Below, one piece after another: positions 25,152-35,696 of a stretch of 64,000 nt of DNA (positions are counted from its first letter, which is position 1; every line of letters begins with the position of its first letter). The stretch is from Bradysia coprophila. Its lineage: Eukaryota; Arthropoda; Insecta; Diptera; Sciaridae. The DNA is taken from positions 3,596,001 through 3,660,000 of the forward strand of contig NW_023503727.1 in the NCBI RefSeq assembly GCF_014529535.1, read 5' to 3'. The notes under the pieces were generated by a model. That model worked only from the letters and a program-made list of their open reading frames with translations. It was not told the origin of the DNA and did no database searches. A program made the position numbers and the translations under genes.

Positions 25152-28100
25152 TCATCGTAAAAATTGGACATTATTCAAATCCAATTGTTGATACAGCGTC
25201 GAAGGTATGATGTTAATCACTTGCGTAATGTTCATTATATTCGCCGACAAATTCGCTGCCAATTCCTCAGCTCCATCGTCCTGTATTTCCGGCTTGATCT
25301 CCAACGTCTCCAATATTTCAATATCATGCAATTTCATGTGCTTCTTCAAATTGCCCATCAGCGTGAACGTTTTGTGGCAAATCTCGCAGGGAAATAATTT
25401 CTTTTCGCCGCAATGCATTGACTGTTGATGGACATCCAGTTTCTCCTGGCTGACGAAATATTTCGGACAATTTTCGCATTCGTATCGCGGTCGATCGGTC
25501 GAATGCATTTTGGCGATATGAGTCTTTAAGTTGCCGGCTAATGTGAATTTCTTCAAACAGTCCTGGCACTGGTACTTCTTTTCACCATTGTGGATCGTTA
25601 AGTGCGTCTTCAGACCGCTCTGGGTGGTAAACTTTTTCGGACAAATGTCGCAGGAATACTCTTTGCCGACCAAATGCGTCAGCTGATGTTTTTTCAGTGT
25701 GGCCGCATCCATAAATGTCTTCGGACAGAATTCGCATTGCACGGAACTGTAAAGAGATTGAGATTGCGATGAAAATTACGTCTAAAATCTGGAGCGAAAA
25801 TCGTCTACCGATTATCTTCGTGGGTGCGCATGTGCTTCTTAAGGCTGTACTTTTGCGAGAATTTCTTCGAACAAATTTCGCATTGAAAAGGCTTCTCCGG
25901 TAGATGAAGATTCATGTGTTTGGACAACGACGAACTTTCGTGAAAACTCTTCGAACACACTTTGCAGACGTGCGGTTTATCGCCTGGAATGAATCGAATT
26001 AATTGAGAAGCTCAAAGTGTCAGAGACCGCGACAGTCACCACTTTTACCTGAATGAATTCGAAGATGTAATTGAAGGCTGGTCTGTTGGGAAAATGCCTT
26101 GGAGCAAATGTCGCACAGAAAATTCTTTTCCGTTGTATGTGTGTAACGATGCTTCCGCAGAGTCGAAGAGTCGGTGAAGGCACGTTCGCATACCTCACAG
26201 ACAAATCTAAGAAGAGAGATAAATATTGAGTCAATGGATGGGTTGACGACAGGACGTATTTTAGAGAATTTTAATTTCGAAAAATTCGGAGAAAATTCCG
26301 CGAAAAAAATCTGAATTTTTTCGGAATTTTTCCTGGTTTTAATTCTTCAAAGTAAGCCCTGCCCGACGATTACGCAGTTAGTACACACCTTTTCTCGCCA
26401 CTGTGTATCCGCATGTGTTTCTTCATGTTATAGGACAGACTGAATTCCTTCTGACAAACGGGACATTGAAAGTCCTTCTGGCCCGTGTGATTCGACATGT
26501 GTGCTCGCAGACTATTGGACTGATTGAATCTAGCATCGCACAGGGTACAGGAGTACATTTTTTCGCCTGCAAAAACCTCGATAAATGAATACAGCTGACA
26601 CTGATGTACACGCAAAAAAAAAGTCGTACGGATAAAACGTACATTTCGACGATGAGACCAATGGTTGAGTTATCAGTACAATGTACGAATAAAACGTATA
26701 TTGGAAATTTCGCTTTTTTTTAATTTTTCTAGAAATAATGTTACTATATTTCGTCCTTTGCCCACTTTACAGATGTGAGATCGATTACTTTATATAAAAC
26801 AAAGTGCTGGGTTTCTCAAACGCGAATGAAAAAAAAAAAAACATTGTCACTGGCGTGAATTGAACTGGGGACCTCTCGATCTTGAGTCAGTGACTTTCGC
26901 ACTGAGCTAACTAGTTGTTGAGTTACGAACAGTTTACTTTGAAGAGTTCTTTTGTTTGTCATTTCCTTTTAAACATAGTAGAAAAAGGATGTAGTTTAGA
27001 CGCAGTAAACTGATCTCATCATAAGAATGCAATTTTGGTGGGTTTCGTTTGTTTCTTTCGTTTTATTTGTTCCACGCGTGTTCCACCACATAGAAGTAGC
27101 GTTTGCCTTTACGCTTCTTCAATTCCACACGTTTGTGAGTGAAACGACACTCTTTACGCTTCTTTTGTTGACAACATGTGGAACGCTGTGGAACAATTAA
27201 AATTGTAGAATGCTAACTAATTGCAAACTTAAATTGAGTTGAGTTTAGCAACATTCAGGCAAATATTTTCTGATGATTAAACATTAAATTTCAGGCTCCC
27301 AAAAGAAGTCGAGTTTTCAAACTTTAAAAAATAATTATTATTGATAATTTATGAAATTTTCGCCACATGTTCCTTTAAAAATATAATGTACAGTTCATCT
27401 AGAACACATGATCATAGGATTCTCGGTAGATTTGTACATTTTATTATGCAATTGTAGCTATAGATCTGTTCCAAGGCCATACGAATTGTCAAATTTCATC
27501 CATAGACAACAGAACCTAAACAATTGCTCATGAAAAATGAGCTGTCACTATATATACGGGGCCTTAAAATTTTAGCGAAAAGCCAAGGTTATGTCGTCTA
27601 TGGATGAAATCGTCGTGGTTCGGGTTGTCAAAGTTCGCGTTTACAGTTATTTGGAACAAACCTATTGAGCTAGAAAATCTGAGTACTTTTAAGCCAATAT
27701 AATGACTGGTGAGACCGAATCCAAATATTTATTCTTGTTCTGAAATTTTCGAGTAAGTTAGAGTTGTTAAGGTCGGATGTTGTTGCAGTAATTATATTTT
27801 TTGAGGCTCCAAGAGATTGAAGGTTTTAATCAAAAATAGATCCGATTTTTTAGCCGCAACGCATCCATTTGTCAAGTCGGAATTCAATCATCACTTTTTT
27901 TAGATGTCGGATTTGGGCTTGTTGATTGGCAATGGCAACTCCGAATCCGATCAGAAACTTGTGAAAGTATAATGGTCTCATCAAAGGCCAGAGTTCAAAA
28001 TTAAATACGCGTGATAAAATTAAATAATAGAATTCCATTTCCTACGCATTATAAGAACCTCTTTTTCTTGGATGAACTCTCATGGTTCTATTGGCAAGAA

Positions 28101-31100
28101 ATTGATTTTCCGCGGTAATATTAAAATGAACGTTAAAATCGCGTTACATCTTTACGTCGAATTTTTTTAAAACATTGGTCGTTTCAAAGCAATCCAACAG
28201 CTTAGAAACCAAACGAGCAATACGACAATACAACAATTAATTGAAATGAATATTTAAATCGAATTGTTCTTTTAAATAATTTGTGAAACAATTCAGATAC
28301 AACTTTTGACATCAACACCAAACATAATATTATTGTACGTCTTACATGTACACCATCCTACGTCTTAAACGTAAATCATGCTACGGCTAAAACGTACATT
28401 TCGACGATGAGACCAATGGTTGAGTTATCAGTACATTTAACGTATTATCTGTACATTTTTCGTTTTATGCGTACATCACTACGTCTAGTACGTAGAATGT
28501 ACGTCTAAAATGTAGATTTTGTACGTCTTGAACGTACATCCGAAATTTCCTTTTTTTGCGTGTAGGGGTCGTAACGGAACCCACAAACCTGTATGAATCT
28601 TCATGTGCTTCTTGAAATTCGACGCATTGCGGATGACTTTCAAGCAAACCATACACTCGTGAAGGTCGTCTCCGTCCAGCGGTTCACCCTTGTTGCGATA
28701 ATGGGTCTTCATGTGTTCGTTCAAGTTAATTTTACGATTGAATGTGCGACTACATTCATCGCACTGGAATTGCGGAGGATTGGGATTGTGTACGAGCATA
28801 TGCTTCCGCAGGGTTGATGATTCCGTAAAGGCCTTAGCACACACCTCGCATTTGTACCGTTTTTCACCTTTGTGGAAGTCGAAAGTGGAAGTGTAAGTGG
28901 ATGAGACTCACCGCAAACAATCGCCTTACCTGTGTGAATTTTCATATGGCTGTGCAAGCTCGAAGACTGTGTGAACCGTTTCAGACATATTTTACAACCG
29001 TATGGTGTAGCACCGCTGTGAGTGATTAAGTGGGCCTTCAAATAACTTCCTTCGGCGAAAGCTTTATGACAAATGTGGCACTTGTAGTTTTTCACACCCT
29101 GAAAAGCAGCGAAAGCACTGATTATCGCTGGCATTTGCATTTTCAGAATAAAGGTCCCCACGCAGTCAAAAAAAAAGCATTCCGTTTTGTCTCCGTTATG
29201 CTTTTTAGGTCTTTTTTCTTTTAGAAAAAAACCCTATTGTGGACACTTCATCTGTCCGTCTGTCTGTCTGTTTGTCTGTCTGTCTGTTTGTCTGTCTGTC
29301 CGTCCATGTGTCTGTGTCACAAATAAAAAATGAGACGATAACAGCCTTGATTCAAAATTGCAAAGCCACCATGAGCATATCAACACCAGGCAAATAATAA
29401 TTATTTGTTATCTGATCACCTATTGCTCACAGTTAACATTGCAATTCTAAAATTTGGTAGTTGGTAGTTGGACTACCAAGGCTATAATTGACTACCAAAC
29501 GTAATTTTTGGGGAAGAGATGTTTACTATTCGAGAACTACGCACCGACTGACGAAATTATTCTACATGCTCGCCTATTTATAAATCGAAAATTTGGTAGT
29601 TGGTAGCTGGTAGTTGCGAGCTGGATTGACATTCAAAACTGCAAATCCACCATGAGCATATCAACACCAGGCAAATAATAATTATTTGTTATGTGATCAC
29701 CGATAGCTCACAGTTAACATTGCAATTCGAAAATTTGGTAGTTGGTAGTTGGACTACCAAGGCTATAATTGACTACCAAACGTAATTTTTGGGGAAGAGA
29801 TGTTTACTATTCGAGAACTACGCACCGACTGACGAAATTATTCTACATGCTCGCCTATTTATAAATCGAAAATTTGGTAGTTGGTAGCTGGTAGTTGCGA
29901 GCTGGATTGACATTCAAAACTGCAAAGCCACCATGAGCATATCAACACCAGGCAAATAATAATTATTTGTTATCTGATCACCTATTGCTCACAGTTAACA
30001 TTGCAATTCTAAAATTTGGTAGTTGGTAGTTGGACTACCAAGGCTATAATTGACTACCAAACGTAATTTTTGGGGAAGAGATGTTTACTATTCGAGAACT
30101 ACGCACCGACTGACGAAATTATTCTACATGCTCGCCTATTTATAAATCGAAAATTTGGTAGTTGGTAGCTGGTAGTTGCGAGCTGGATTGACATTCAAAA
30201 CTGCAAATCCACCATGAGCATATCAACACCAGGCAAATAATAATTATTTGTTATGTGATCACCGATAGCTCACAGTTAACATTGCAATTCGAAAATTTGG
30301 TAGTTGGTAGTTGGACTACCAAGGCTATAATTGACTACCAAACGTAATTTTTGGGGAAGAGATGTTTACTATTCGAGAACTACGCACCGACTGACGAAAT
30401 TATTCTACATGCTCGCCTATTTATAAATCGAAAATTTGGTAGTTGGTAGCTGGTAGTTGCGAGCTGGATTGACATTCAAAACTGCAAAGCCACCATGAGC
30501 ATATCAACACCAGGCAAATAATAATTATTTGTTATCTGATCACCTATTGCTCACAGTTAACATTGCAATTCTAAAATTTGGTAGTTGGTAGTTGGACTAC
30601 CAAGGCTATAATTGACTACCAAACGTAATTTTTGGGGAAGAGATGTTTACTATTCGAGAACTACGCACCGACTGACGAAATTATTCTACATGCTCGCCTA
30701 TTTATAAATCGAAAATTTGGTAGTTGGTAGCTGGTAGTTGCGAGCTGGATTGACATTCAAAACTGCAAATTCACCATGAGCATATCAACACCAGGCAAAT
30801 AATAATTATTTGTTATGTGATCACCGATAGCTCACAGTTAACATTGCAATTCGAAAATTTGGTAGTTGGTAGTTGGACTACCAAGGCTATAATTGACTAC
30901 CAAACGTAATTTTTGGGGAAGAGATGTTTACTATTCGAGAACTACGCACCGACTGACGAAATTATTCTACATGCTCGCCTATTTATAAATCGAAAATTTG
31001 GTAGTTGGTAGCTGGTAGTTGCGAGCTGGATTGACATTCAAAACTGCAAATCCACCATGAGCATATCAACACCAGGCAAATAATAATTATTTGTTATGTG

Positions 31101-32914
31101 ATCACCGATAGCTCACAGTTAACATTGCAATTCGAAAATTTGGTAGTTGGTAGTTGGGCTACCAAGGCTATAATTGACTACCAAACGTAATTTTTGGGGA
31201 AGAGATGTTTACTATTCGAGAACTACGCACCGACTGACGAAATTATTCTACATGCTCGCCTATTTATAAATCGAAAATTTGGTAGTTGGTAGCTGGTAGT
31301 TGCGAGCTGGATTGACATTCAAAACTGCAAATCCACCATGAGCATATCAACACCAGGCAAATAATAATTATTTGTTATGTGATCACCGATAGCTCACAGT
31401 TAACATTGCAATTCGAAAATTTGGTAGTTGGTAGTTGGACTACCAAGGCTATAATTGACTACCAAACGTAATTTTTGGGGAAGAGATGTTTACTATTCGA
31501 GAACTACGCACCGACTGACGAAATTATTCTACATGCTCGCCTATTTATAAATCGAAAATTTGGTAGTTGGTAGCTGGTAGTTGCGAGCTGGATTGACATT
31601 CAAAACTGCAAATCCACCATGAGCATATCAACACCAGGCAAATAATAATTATTTGTTATCTGATCACCGATTGCTCACAGTTAACATTGCAATTCTAAAA
31701 TTTGGTAGTTGGTAGTTGGACTACCAAGGCTATAATTGACTACCAAACGTAATTTTCGGCAGAGATATTTACTATTCGAGAGCTGCGCACCGACTGACAA
31801 AATTATTCTGCCTGCTTGACTATTTAAAGCTTGAATTTTTGGTAGTTGACTACCATACTGATAGAGAGGTGGTAGAGATGTTAACTGTTTGAGAGCTGCA
31901 CACCAACTGATGAGATTATTTAGGCTGCTTGTCTATTTATAATTCGATAATTTGGTAGTTGACTACCAAACTGGTAGTTGACTACCAAACTGGTAGTTGA
32001 ATACCAAAATGGTTGTTGAATAGTTGAGTTTGGTAGTTGAATACAAAATTGGTAGTTGACTACGAAACTGATAGAACGATGGTGGCGATGTTTACTGTTC
32101 AACAGCTGGATATCGACTGAAGAAACTATTCTTCCTGCTTGCCTATTTGTAACTCACGTATTTGGTAGTTGGTATCTCGAGAAGTGAGAAAATTGAGAGA
32201 AAGAAAAAAGACCTCACCAGGCTTATAGCCGGTCTATTCTTGTTTTTGATTGCGTGGTGACCTTAAAGGTGCACATACCGTGTGTCGCTTCATGTGTCTT
32301 TTGAACGTTGAGAACCGAGAGAATCGCTTTTTGCAAATGAAACATTCATTGTTTTTGCGAGCTGCGTCTCTTTGTTCATCGGTTATGTCTCGGTAAATAT
32401 CGTATCCAGATGGCTCCACCTTTACGCAAATCTAAAATTGAGTTGAACAAGTCGCTGCACTTTGTACCAAATTAATTGCAAATTTATCGACGGACCTCTT
32501 TTTCTTCGTTCGGTGACGCATCTTCGATCCCCAACCGGGTGTTCGTGTCATCATGTTTATCGTCACTGTTGTCATTATCACGTTCAAGGTTAAACGACGA
32601 GTCTCCGGTTTGAGGAAGACTTTCATCATTTACGACAACACCAGGCGAAACTGACAATGTCTTATCGGATAAACATTGCTCTGCCTTAACAGCAGTGATG
32701 TGTTGCTGCTGGTTGATCTAGAAATGTGGTAAGTTAATAAGTCACAAAACACTGACAGGAAGCTAAGCACACAGAAAAGTTCTTCTAATTATTCTCCGGT
32801 TAATTCGCACAAAAACAATGTCGCGACAAATTGACATCTGTTCCAATTTCTCATTCCACCGGGTCGGCCGATTGTTCAAAATAAATTAGAAATTACCTCC
32901 GGTAGCGATGCCAT
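25152..32914 (-). CDS. C2H2 zinc-finger protein with 17 fingers
   Basis: Nine reverse-strand exons: 32914-32897, 32717-32496, 32431-32279, 29098-28930, 28867-28589, 26566-26389, 26206-26049, 25983-25809 and 25746-25152. They total 1947 nt and encode 648 aa, with GT-AG at all junctions. The N-terminus is an acidic, disordered stretch (about 98 aa). One finger follows in exon 3, two in exon 4, three in exon 5, two each in exons 6, 7 and 8, and five in exon 9, all C-X2-C...H-X3/4-H. The C-terminal tail of about 50 aa is hydrophobic and acidic. TGEK-type linkers between many fingers are typical of DNA binding, so a nuclear transcription regulator is likely; the target is unknown. No N-terminal ZAD domain is visible. 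The start MASLPE is short but in frame with exon 2, and intron 1 is 179 nt. Confidence 0.9.
26609..28562. mobile_element. TA-flanked transposon filling zinc-finger intron 5
   Basis: Inverted ends CACGCAAAAAAAA and TTTTTTTGCGTG are flanked by TA at 26607-26608 and 28563-28564. Both subterminal regions carry repeated ACGTACAT and AAAACGTACATTTCGACGAT motifs. No transposase frame is seen over 1954 bp. Removing it with one TA leaves a 66-bp intron, the usual size in this gene. The TA target suggests Tc1/mariner-like mobilisation. Confidence 0.75.
26848..26917 (-). ncRNA. tRNA-like sequence (pseudogene or SINE head)
   Basis: On the reverse strand, TTAGCTCAGTGCGAAAG resembles a pol III A box and AGTTCAATTC fits the B box consensus at tRNA-like spacing. 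The anticodon and acceptor stems pair poorly, so a functional tRNA is unlikely. It lies inside the intronic transposon. Confidence 0.4.
29209..32214. mobile_element. Transposon with internal 281-bp satellite
   Basis: AGGTCTTTTTTCTTT at the left and its complement AAAGAAAAAAGACCT at the right form short inverted repeats. Next to the left one come CCCTATTGTGG and a (CTGT)n tract. Homology to the second copy (41396-42028, opposite orientation) extends past the right end through GGCTTATAGCCGGTCTATTC to about 32247, so the true end may lie there. The interior is a tandem array (separate entry). It occupies zinc-finger intron 3. No coding capacity. Confidence 0.7.
29345..31770. repeat. 281-bp satellite, nine units with dimeric higher order
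   Basis: The landmark CTGGATTGACATTCAAAACT recurs at 29621, 29902, 30183, 30464, 30745, 31026, 31307 and 31588, exactly 281 bp apart each time. Units are nearly identical and fall into two variants: TTATCTGATCACC with GCAATTCTAAAA (A) and TTATGTGATCACC with GCAATTCGAAAA (B). The order is A-B-A-B-A-B-B-B-A'. Diverged GTAGTTG-rich remnants follow to about 32170. Confidence 0.95.
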
Positions 32915-33884
32915 TACAATGATAACTTTAGAATGTGCTGCGAATCAATAGATTGCGGTCGGTAAATACAATGGGTTAGTGGAATCAGTGTATTGAAACA
33001 TGTAAATCTATTTAAGAAGATAACATCGAAATCCAAATCTTTATTTACGTGATCCGAATTGATTGTTTACGAAAATACAATTTAATAGGCACAGTACTGC
33101 ATCAATTATCGTCTTCATATTCAATAATGGCATTTGCCTATTCGATGACAGTTCAGTTTTTTTTACTGGGAAATATTGTGAATTAGTCAGGTCCCTTTGT
33201 GATGTCATTCTGAATTAGCCGTTATTGTTGCTAAGTTTTAAATGGGGATTTGCAGTGAATATACATGAATGGTCTAAAGTCAGAATTTGTATGGAGCGTA
33301 GGAAATAGTGATTTCGCTTATTTCCTTTTCAGGTTCTCAGACGAACTCATTTTTCAGTTCGAATTAGAATTGCTAGGTCACAGCCAATGTAAATATCGTG
33401 TGGAGGTAATGCCATTCAGACGCTCGGCCTTAAGTTCATGAGTTCATAAGTTCGATGCCAATGACATCTCTTTTTAAATGGTTGATAATGATTTTCTCGT
33501 GAATCATAAAATATTTTTCTTCCTGAAAATGTGTCAAGTTGTCAAGTTGTTGTATGCACGCATACATATTTTTTTGAGACTTTTGTGACTGTTCAATTCG
33601 TACAGATTGTTTCCGCACTGCTACAATATGTTGCGTAACACAATTTAATTTGCTATTTTACATGTTTATATGCTTTTTGGCAATTATTTACATTTAATCA
33701 ACAACATTTTGACGTATGTACCTTTAATGTCGCTTATGATGTCCTCTATAATGTCCCCTTTTAATGTACTTTTAAAATATGACAGCAAAAACGTCTGACG
33801 CAAAACAGTGTGTGTTCAGATGAATTTTTTTGTTATGTTTTGTTCGGAATGTGATTTTGATACTCCAGGAAGAAAAATAGTATA
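32915..33884. other. Upstream region of the zinc-finger gene
   Basis: Unique AT-rich sequence that should hold the reverse-strand promoter and 5' UTR of the zinc-finger gene. No gene or clear regulatory motif was identified. Confidence 0.4.
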
Positions 33885-34016
33885 CATACCACGGATCAAA
33901 AAGGTGTGTTTTAGACCCAGGTGGTGAAAACATCCAGGGATGGAGCGACGCGAAGCGGAGACCAAGGACGTTTTCACCACCGTGGTCTAAAGCACACCTT
34001 TTTGATCCTTGGTATG
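33885..34016. mobile_element. 132-bp palindromic MITE
   Basis: CATACCACGGATCAAAAAGG on the left pairs with CCTTTTTGATCCTTGGTATG on the right, and the pairing continues inward through GTGGTGAAAAC. The centre carries GGAGCGACGCGAAGCGGAG. A palindrome of similar design lies at 48984-49077. Confidence 0.75.
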
Positions 34017-34499
34017 TAACATACTATTCAGTCACAACAGATGGCCCGAACTTCTATTCCGTTTTTTGTTTTTAACGAAGGAAGGAGATGGCGTTTGTGT
34101 CGGACTTTCGTGCACATCTGATTCGGTTATATATACAATCGCAAAAGTAGAGCCTGTTCAAAATTGAAACATCTGTTCAAAAGCTCACTTGTATCCCGTG
34201 CAACAAAACTCCGAACTGAACTGCTTCGAAAGAAGAATCGTAAGATCGATATGATATCGGGTAATCTGGCACACATTGGCAAAAGAACGCACTTTTAAAT
34301 TAAGTAAAAGGTGAACTCGCACACGCAAGTTTATTGCTACAAATGCTTTTTAGCCATGTCATCGACTTCATGACTCCTTTTACAAAATTTTGGTATCGAA
34401 AAATCGTGTGCGAGTCCACTTTTTACGTAGTTAAAAAATACGTTGTTTTAGAACCGTGTGCCAAATTACCCCACGCCATGTGGACCAGTCGGACCAGTA

Positions 34500-34815
34500 C
34501 ATGAAGCAGACGAACGAATATGGAATTGTCCGACATTTTTGGGAAGAACTTTATCACAGCTGCAGTAAGATCAGCGAGGCTCCGATGGGCGGGAATGTTG
34601 CAGGATGAATGATGACCGAACTGCCAAGAAATCCCTCGACAGGTAATTTGAAGGATCGAGAGGGCGCGGAAGAGATGGATAAAGTGTGTAGTCGATGATA
34701 CTAGATCATTGGGGGTTGCGGTTTGGAGAAATCTGGCCGAGGGCAGAAACGAGTGGAGGAAGTTAGTAGTCAGCCAAAACTTGCTTGGGTTGACAAAGGC
34801 TGCTAAGAAAGTAAG
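34500..34815 (+). pseudogene. Decayed 3' end of a non-LTR retrotransposon
   Basis: Broken frames read as the C-terminal region of retrotransposon polyproteins: RLRWAG, then after a frameshift RMNDDRTAKKSL and GSRGRGR, then VDDTRSLGVAVWRN and EWRKLVV. Frameshifts and stops mean it is dead. It ends near a (AAGTAAGTAAAAGT)-like tail. Confidence 0.6.
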
Positions 34816-35010
34816 TAAAAGTACCAGTTAAAGTAAATTGTTTTGAGACAAAATAGAGTGTAATCAATAGGCATTGATCATTTTCAGGTACTTTAATTCA
34901 TAAAAATGTTTGTCAAAAAATATTCAATTTTTTAAAAATAGTTTAAGAGCAATCTACACTCCGACCCCCTAATCCCAATTCGCAACTTGTTGTTGTTGTT
35001 TTGTTTCCAA

Positions 35011-35696
35011 TCAAAACAGTTTAAATCTTCTAGTCGATTTGGGCTTTTCAGAAGGTTTAACTGTAGCACGAACTGCTTCGTCAAATACATATTTTACTGT
35101 GTCCTGCAATGTAAAGAGAAATATTTTTAGATTTAAATTTAGTATTTTAGTTCAGATCAGAGTAAAACCTTAAACTTTGCGGAGCATTCAACATATTTAA
35201 CTGCTTTTAATCTTTTAGCCAATTTTACCCCTTCCTCTATTGATTTCGGCGTTTGTGAAAGCTTCAATATCTTCTTGTCAAATCTCAGGTCAATTTGTGT
35301 TCCGACTAACAAAAACGGTTTATTTGGACAAAAATGCCGTATCTCCGGCAGCCACTAAAAAAATTATTCGATCATGATCGCTGCACATCAATTCAGTTCA
35401 CATTTTACCTTTTCCATCACGTAATCCACTGAGTAAGGTAGGACCACAGAATAACATACCAAGAATACATCCGCATCTATATATGAAAATGGTCTGTAGC
35501 AATCATAGGCCTCTTGGCTACCAGTATCAACTAAATGTAAAGTGTATGGTTCATCGTCAATCACAACCGTTTTTTCAATTTTCTCGAACGGAATAGGCCA
35601 TTCCTCAGCCGCCTCGAAGTCTTTGTTTTTATAAGAAACAATGAGACTAGTTTTACCAACAGAACTTCCGACTAAGACACATTTTATTGTTTGCAT
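35011..35696 (-). CDS. Cdc42-like GTPase module (part of, or separate from, the RhoGEF)
   Basis: If translated from its own ATG, exons 35696-35409, 35354-35169 and 35103-35011 give 188 aa (Cdc42 has 191). [38 protein letters not shown] and [11 protein letters not shown] are Cdc42-type blocks. Departures matter. The P-loop reads GSSVGKT, with three residues instead of four between the glycines. The switch I Thr35 position is not Thr. DTAGQE has become DTGSQE. The C-terminus RRFKLF has Phe where the CAAX cysteine should be, so it cannot be prenylated. The TQID base-recognition motif is kept. Nucleotide binding may be altered or lost; a scaffold or decoy role is possible (inference). The upstream acceptor at 35715-35716 puts this ATG in frame with the RhoGEF exons. 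Confidence 0.7.

Noticed and set aside
25164-25428. Forward-strand frames over the zinc-finger and other genes
   Set aside because: Shadows of the real reverse-strand coding sequence; no domain of their own.
29345-31770. CRISPR-like regular repeats
   Set aside because: Units are 281 bp and contiguous with no unique spacers, in a eukaryotic intron; this is a satellite.
29209-32247. Helitron assignment for the satellite-bearing transposon
   Set aside because: A terminal hairpin is suggestive, but no clear CTRR end or TC start was found and the ends also contain inverted repeats; left unclassified.
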